A stretch of DNA of 64,000 nucleotides, from positions 1 to 64,000 of the forward strand of contig CAZEHA010000007.1 in the NCBI GenBank assembly GCA_964511665.1, given 5' to 3'. The position numbers and the translations under genes were made by a program. A model generated the notes under the pieces. It worked only from the letters and a program-made list of their open reading frames with translations, had not been told where the DNA came from and did no database searches. Positions 61,080 through 64,000 of the stretch are shown here, piece by piece. This DNA is from JAGOEF01 sp964511665 (GTDB taxonomy: Bacteria > Bacteroidota > Bacteroidia > Bacteroidales > ML635J-15). Positions within the stretch are counted from its first letter, which is position 1. Every line of letters begins with the position of its first letter.

Positions 61080-61407
61080 TGCTTTTTTATTTAAATGCCT
61101 AAATTATAAAAAATGTTCATTTGTTTTCGATTACTGATTCAAATTTCGCCATACATACAAAAACAAGAGTTTTTCTCCCCCTTGTTTTCAAACAATTCCG
61201 ATGTTTTTCTCATGATATTTTTCGAATAAACCTTTGTGGAACCAAATATTTGAAGAGAAGAAAACGTACTTTTATGCTTGTATTATTTTGAATTTTTAAG
61301 ACATAGGTATAAATGTATTATCTTTGAATTATCTCTTAATATGAATACCAATACAATTGTGTAAAATAATATAATAAAAATTAGCGATACGGTAAATTTA
61401 AAATAAT
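61080..61407. other. AT-rich divergent spacer
   Basis: A 328-bp stretch between the flippase TTG and the acetyltransferase ATG. It holds one plus-strand -7 element (61319-61326) and no supported gene, hairpin or recognisable minus-strand TAnnTTTG element for the flippase operon. Confidence 0.5.
61319..61326 (+). promoter_or_regulatory. -7 promoter element of the acetyltransferase gene
   Basis: TATCTTTG matches TAnnTTTG, 81 bp upstream of the ATG at 61408, so a leader of about 75 nt is predicted. Confidence 0.45.
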
Positions 61408-61959
61408 ATGACATCATTTTACAGTGAACAAGAATTAAAGGAACTTGGGTTAAAATCTTACGGGCAACGAGTTCTCATAAGCCGTAAAAGCAGTTTCTAT
61501 TCACCCGAAACCATTATTATCGGCGATAATGTAAGAATTGATGATTTCTGCATTGTTTCGGGCAATATCAGTATTGGTTCTCACATTCACATATCGGCAT
61601 ATTGTGCATTATATGGAGCGCACGGAATTTTTATGCACGATTATACCGGTTTGTCAGCCCGCTGTACCATTTATAGTAGTATGGATGATTTTTCGGGAAA
61701 CTTTTTGGTTGGGCCTATTCATCCTTCCGAAAAAACCAATCCCACCGGCGGACCGGTAGTTGTACAAAAATACGCACACATAGGAACGGGATGTACCATT
61801 TTCCCTAATATCACTATAGCAGAAGGGGCGGTAGTGGGAGCAAATTCGTTGGTAAACAACAATATCGAAGCCTGGAAAATATTTTGCGGCATACCGGCAA
61901 AGTATCTGAAAGACCGCAGCAAGAATTTGCTGCATTTGATAGTTGATTCAAGTATGTAG
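61408..61959 (+). CDS. Left-handed beta-helix acyltransferase (WbbJ-like)
   Basis: A 183-residue hexapeptide-repeat protein. Turns of the [LIV]Gxxxx helix are visible from IIIGDNVRIDDFCIVSGNISIGSHIHI (about 46-72) and again at HIGTGCTIFPNITIAEGAVVGANSLV (about 124-149). HDYTGLSARCTIYS precedes the loop. It ends with the typical GIPAKYLKDR. O-acetylation of a surface sugar is likely. It stands alone on the plus strand beside the glycan locus, with its own promoter. Confidence 0.87.
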   Translation: MTSFYSEQELKELGLKSYGQRVLISRKSSFYSPETIIIGDNVRIDDFCIVSGNISIGSHIHISAYCALYGAHGIFMHDYTGLSARCTIYSSMDDFSGNFLVGPIHPSEKTNPTGGPVVVQKYAHIGTGCTIFPNITIAEGAVVGANSLVNNNIEAWKIFCGIPAKYLKDRSKNLLHLIVDSSM

Positions 61960-61989
61960 ATTAATAAAACTCAAGTGTTTTAATTTATT

Positions 61990-61997
61990 TATTTTTG
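61990..61997 (+). promoter_or_regulatory. -7 promoter element of the LamG/PKD protein gene
   Basis: TATTTTTG matches TAnnTTTG, 17 bp upstream of the ATG at 62015. Confidence 0.5.
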
Positions 61998-62014
61998 TAT
62001 AAATATCTCGAAAT

Positions 62015-64000
62015 ATGCTGAAAAAACACACACTCTATCTATTACTGATTTCGATGCTGGCAACATTCAATGTGTTCTCGCAATATTTAAGTCCGGTAAA
62101 CCCATTGGTAAATCAAGTAATTCCATATTACAGTATCGATTTTGCATGGAATATTCATCCCGATGCTAGCACATATCATATTACAGTTGCAAGCGACAGT
62201 GATCTTGGAAGCATACTTTTTGATGAAGAGGTTATTACCAATACTTTAACTCATGAAATTACAGGCGAAGACACTTGCTACTGGAATATTGTTGCTTACA
62301 ATGGGTCGGAGATAATCATGGTCTCCGACACTATTATGTTTGTTGTTTTTTCTCCTTTAATTTTTTCGGGTGTTCAGGTCTGGCTTAATGGCGATGATGT
62401 AGAGGCCGACGTAAACAACAAAGTAGCGGTATGGAACGACAAGAGTGACAATGCATTCAGCTTCGTTCAGGATGATGACGCAAAAAAACCTGTCCTTTTG
62501 AGTAATGGACTTAATGACTTTCCTTCGCTACAATTTGATGGCAACGATTTTTTAAGCGGAGGCGATATTCTCGATATTGCAAATTCAAGTTCCTGGTCGT
62601 TGTTTGTTGTGGGTAAATCGAATGCCTCCGACGGTACTTTTATCGCAAAATCGCTTGCTGCAGGTGTCCCCAACCGATGGGCTCTGTTTTATGAAAGTTC
62701 AAGTTTAACCTTTTTGTTCTCCGATCAGAATGGACAGGCTTTTCCGTTTGCTGCAGCACTGTCGCAGTATCATTTAACCAGCGTACATGCAAATCGGGCT
62801 GGGCAAAACCTAACGTATAGAATTGATGGGGTGCTAAAAACCTCTAATAATTCCATTTCGAGCAATACTTATAATTTCGACAGTCCCTACAGATGTCTTG
62901 TGGGGGGCTATTCTAATGGGGCAGACAATGGGGAAATTTATTACCTCAACGGTAATATCAGCGAAATAATCATCTATAATTCTCTGTCGGAAGATCAATC
63001 GCTTTTTGTTGAAAATATGCTACGCTACAAATACTACCCCACATTATACAAGGAGCCGGTGAGTCTTGGGTTCGATATCTTAATAGCTGACAATTTTTGC
63101 GATACAACCCTTGATGCCGGAGCAGGATTTTCACAATATTTATGGAGTACCGAAGAAAATACGCAGACCATTGCAGTTAATGAAACCGGTTTTTATTCGG
63201 TAACTGTAACCGATTCGTATGGTGTTACTTCAAGCGATAATATTTATGTGTTGTATCCCGAAATAGGCTACTCGTTTGCCGACACTACCATTTGTGCCGG
63301 CGACGAAATCGTATGGGAAACCGGCCTGGGATCGTTCTACCACGAATGGAACACGGGATATAACGGAGGTAGTGCTCTAACAATAGGGGGCCCATATCCC
63401 GAAGGCAATTACCGCGTTACAATTTATGATTTATCGGGATGCTGGGCAACCAGCGATTTAATCAATGTACAGGTTGATAACTTCCCGAATCAGATTTCGC
63501 TAGGTGCCGACCGCGATGAATGCTATGGAACAAATATTGGGCTGATTTCACCTCCTACAGGAATTGTGAGCTACCTGTGGAACGATGGCTCTACTTCATC
63601 GGTAATTTCTGCAACTGAATCGGGCAACTATCATGTTACCGTTACCAACAACAGGGGATGCCTGGGAATAGATACGGTAAATATAAGCATTTCGGGATAT
63701 GCTCCTATTGTTGATTTCGATGCCGACACTGTATGTTTAGGCGAAGAAACACAATTTACAAACCATACAACAATCACCCCTCCGTTCGAAATATCGGAGT
63801 GGAATTGGGATTTTGGCGACTCCGAAACATCCTATGAAGAGAATCCGGTTCATAATTATGATGCACCGGGTGTGTACATGGTGCAACTGTTTGCCTCTAC
63901 CGATGCAGGGTGTAATAACTATTTTCAGAAAGAAGTTCTGGTTTTACCCAATCCCGAAGCTGGCTTTTCGGTTAATATGGGTTTGCATCATTGCCTCAAT
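62015..64000 (+). CDS. Large secreted LamG-like/PKD-domain protein (3' end beyond window)
   Basis: The frame is open from the ATG at 62015 to the last base: 662 codons, no stop. Signal peptide (MLKKHTLYLLLISMLATFNVFSQ). A LamG/concanavalin-like jellyroll spans about residues 125-345 (VWNDKSDNAFSFVQ, LQFDGNDFLSGG, WSLFVVGKS, YLNGNISEIIIYN). Ig/SprB-like modules follow, with YLWNDGSTSS and NYHVTVTNNRGC. A PKD domain at about 575-640 has WNWDFGDSETSYEENPVHNY and PGVYMVQLFASTDAGC. This architecture is typical of Bacteroidota T9SS cargo such as adhesins; a sorting domain would be expected outside the window. Confidence 0.88.
   Translation, partial: MLKKHTLYLLLISMLATFNVFSQYLSPVNPLVNQVIPYYSIDFAWNIHPDASTYHITVASDSDLGSILFDEEVITNTLTHEITGEDTCYWNIVAYNGSEIIMVSDTIMFVVFSPLIFSGVQVWLNGDDVEADVNNKVAVWNDKSDNAFSFVQDDDAKKPVLLSNGLNDFPSLQFDGNDFLSGGDILDIANSSSWSLFVVGKSNASDGTFIAKSLAAGVPNRWALFYESSSLTFLFSDQNGQAFPFAAALSQYHLTSVHANRAGQNLTYRIDGVLKTSNNSISSNTYNFDSPYRCLVGGYSNGADNGEIYYLNGNISEIIIYNSLSEDQSLFVENMLRYKYYPTLYKEPVSLGFDILIADNFCDTTLDAGAGFSQYLWSTEENTQTIAVNETGFYSVTVTDSYGVTSSDNIYVLYPEIGYSFADTTICAGDEIVWETGLGSFYHEWNTGYNGGSALTIGGPYPEGNYRVTIYDLSGCWATSDLINVQVDNFPNQISLGADRDECYGTNIGLISPPTGIVSYLWNDGSTSSVISATESGNYHVTVTNNRGCLGIDTVNISISGYAPIVDFDADTVCLGEETQFTNHTTITPPFEISEWNWDFGDSETSYEENPVHNYDAPGVYMVQLFASTDAGCNNYFQKEVLVLPNPEAGFSVNMGLHHCLN

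Overview
The window comes from a Bacteroidota (Bacteroidetes) chromosome. Nearly every transcription unit is preceded by the phylum's -7 promoter element TAnnTTTG, secreted proteins include a type IX secretion (T9SS) sorting domain, and typical Bacteroidota families are present (S46 dipeptidyl-peptidase, GH97 glycosidase, giant GIGT-repeat surface proteins). A run of 100 N at 23661-23760, flanked by identical sequence, shows that this is a draft or scaffolded assembly. No closer taxon can be named from the sequence alone; the Bacteroidales/Marinilabiliales neighbourhood is a guess.

Region 1 (1-18.6 kb) is glycan or lipid-glycan biosynthesis. A four-gene minus-strand operon (5194 to 118) holds three paralogous B12-binding radical SAM proteins and a dolichyl-phosphate-mannose-synthase-like glycosyltransferase. 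It is followed by a plus-strand pair (polytopic membrane protein plus a small membrane-anchored protein). Next come an ABC-2 polysaccharide exporter permease, an asparagine synthase and a sugar-nucleotide epimerase (minus strand), and then a plus-strand trio: nitrilase, PP-loop sugar amidotransferase and NodU-type carbamoyltransferase. Last is a second radical SAM/GT2/Gfo-Idh operon (minus strand).

Region 2 (18.6-33.8 kb) is mostly housekeeping: purH, two unknown secreted proteins, folC, tRNA-Val(UAC), an assembly gap inside a cluster of hairpin repeats, a secreted YD-like protein, an S46 peptidase, a GH97 glycosidase, rpsT, radC, a polysaccharide-deacetylase-like protein, a GNAT-like protein and upp.

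Region 3 (33.8-50.4 kb) is a minus-strand array of four giant secreted repeat proteins (about 890-1420 aa) with a common N-terminal block, plus one T9SS-sorted protein. One giant gene is interrupted by a single in-frame amber codon at a position where its paralogues encode Trp. Two of the giants carry modules resembling phage tail fibres.

Region 4 (50.4-62 kb) starts with an M28 peptidase whose expected catalytic base is replaced by His. A second surface-glycan locus, all minus strand, runs from 61079 to 51418: Wzx flippase, DegT aminotransferase, GT2, GT-B glycosyltransferase, a second asparagine synthase, a NodZ-like fucosyltransferase, an FkbM methyltransferase and a second fucosyltransferase-like protein. 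A plus-strand hexapeptide acetyltransferase follows. The window ends inside a large secreted protein with LamG-like and PKD domains that is open at the edge.

The most interesting points are these: repeated pairing of B12 radical SAM enzymes with polyprenyl-phosphate-type GT2s; a nitrilase next to a PP-loop amidotransferase that resembles a split glutamine-dependent NAD synthetase; the giant-protein array with its amber codon and tail-fibre modules; the hairpin-repeat cluster around the gap; and several promoters so close to ATG that the mRNAs look leaderless.
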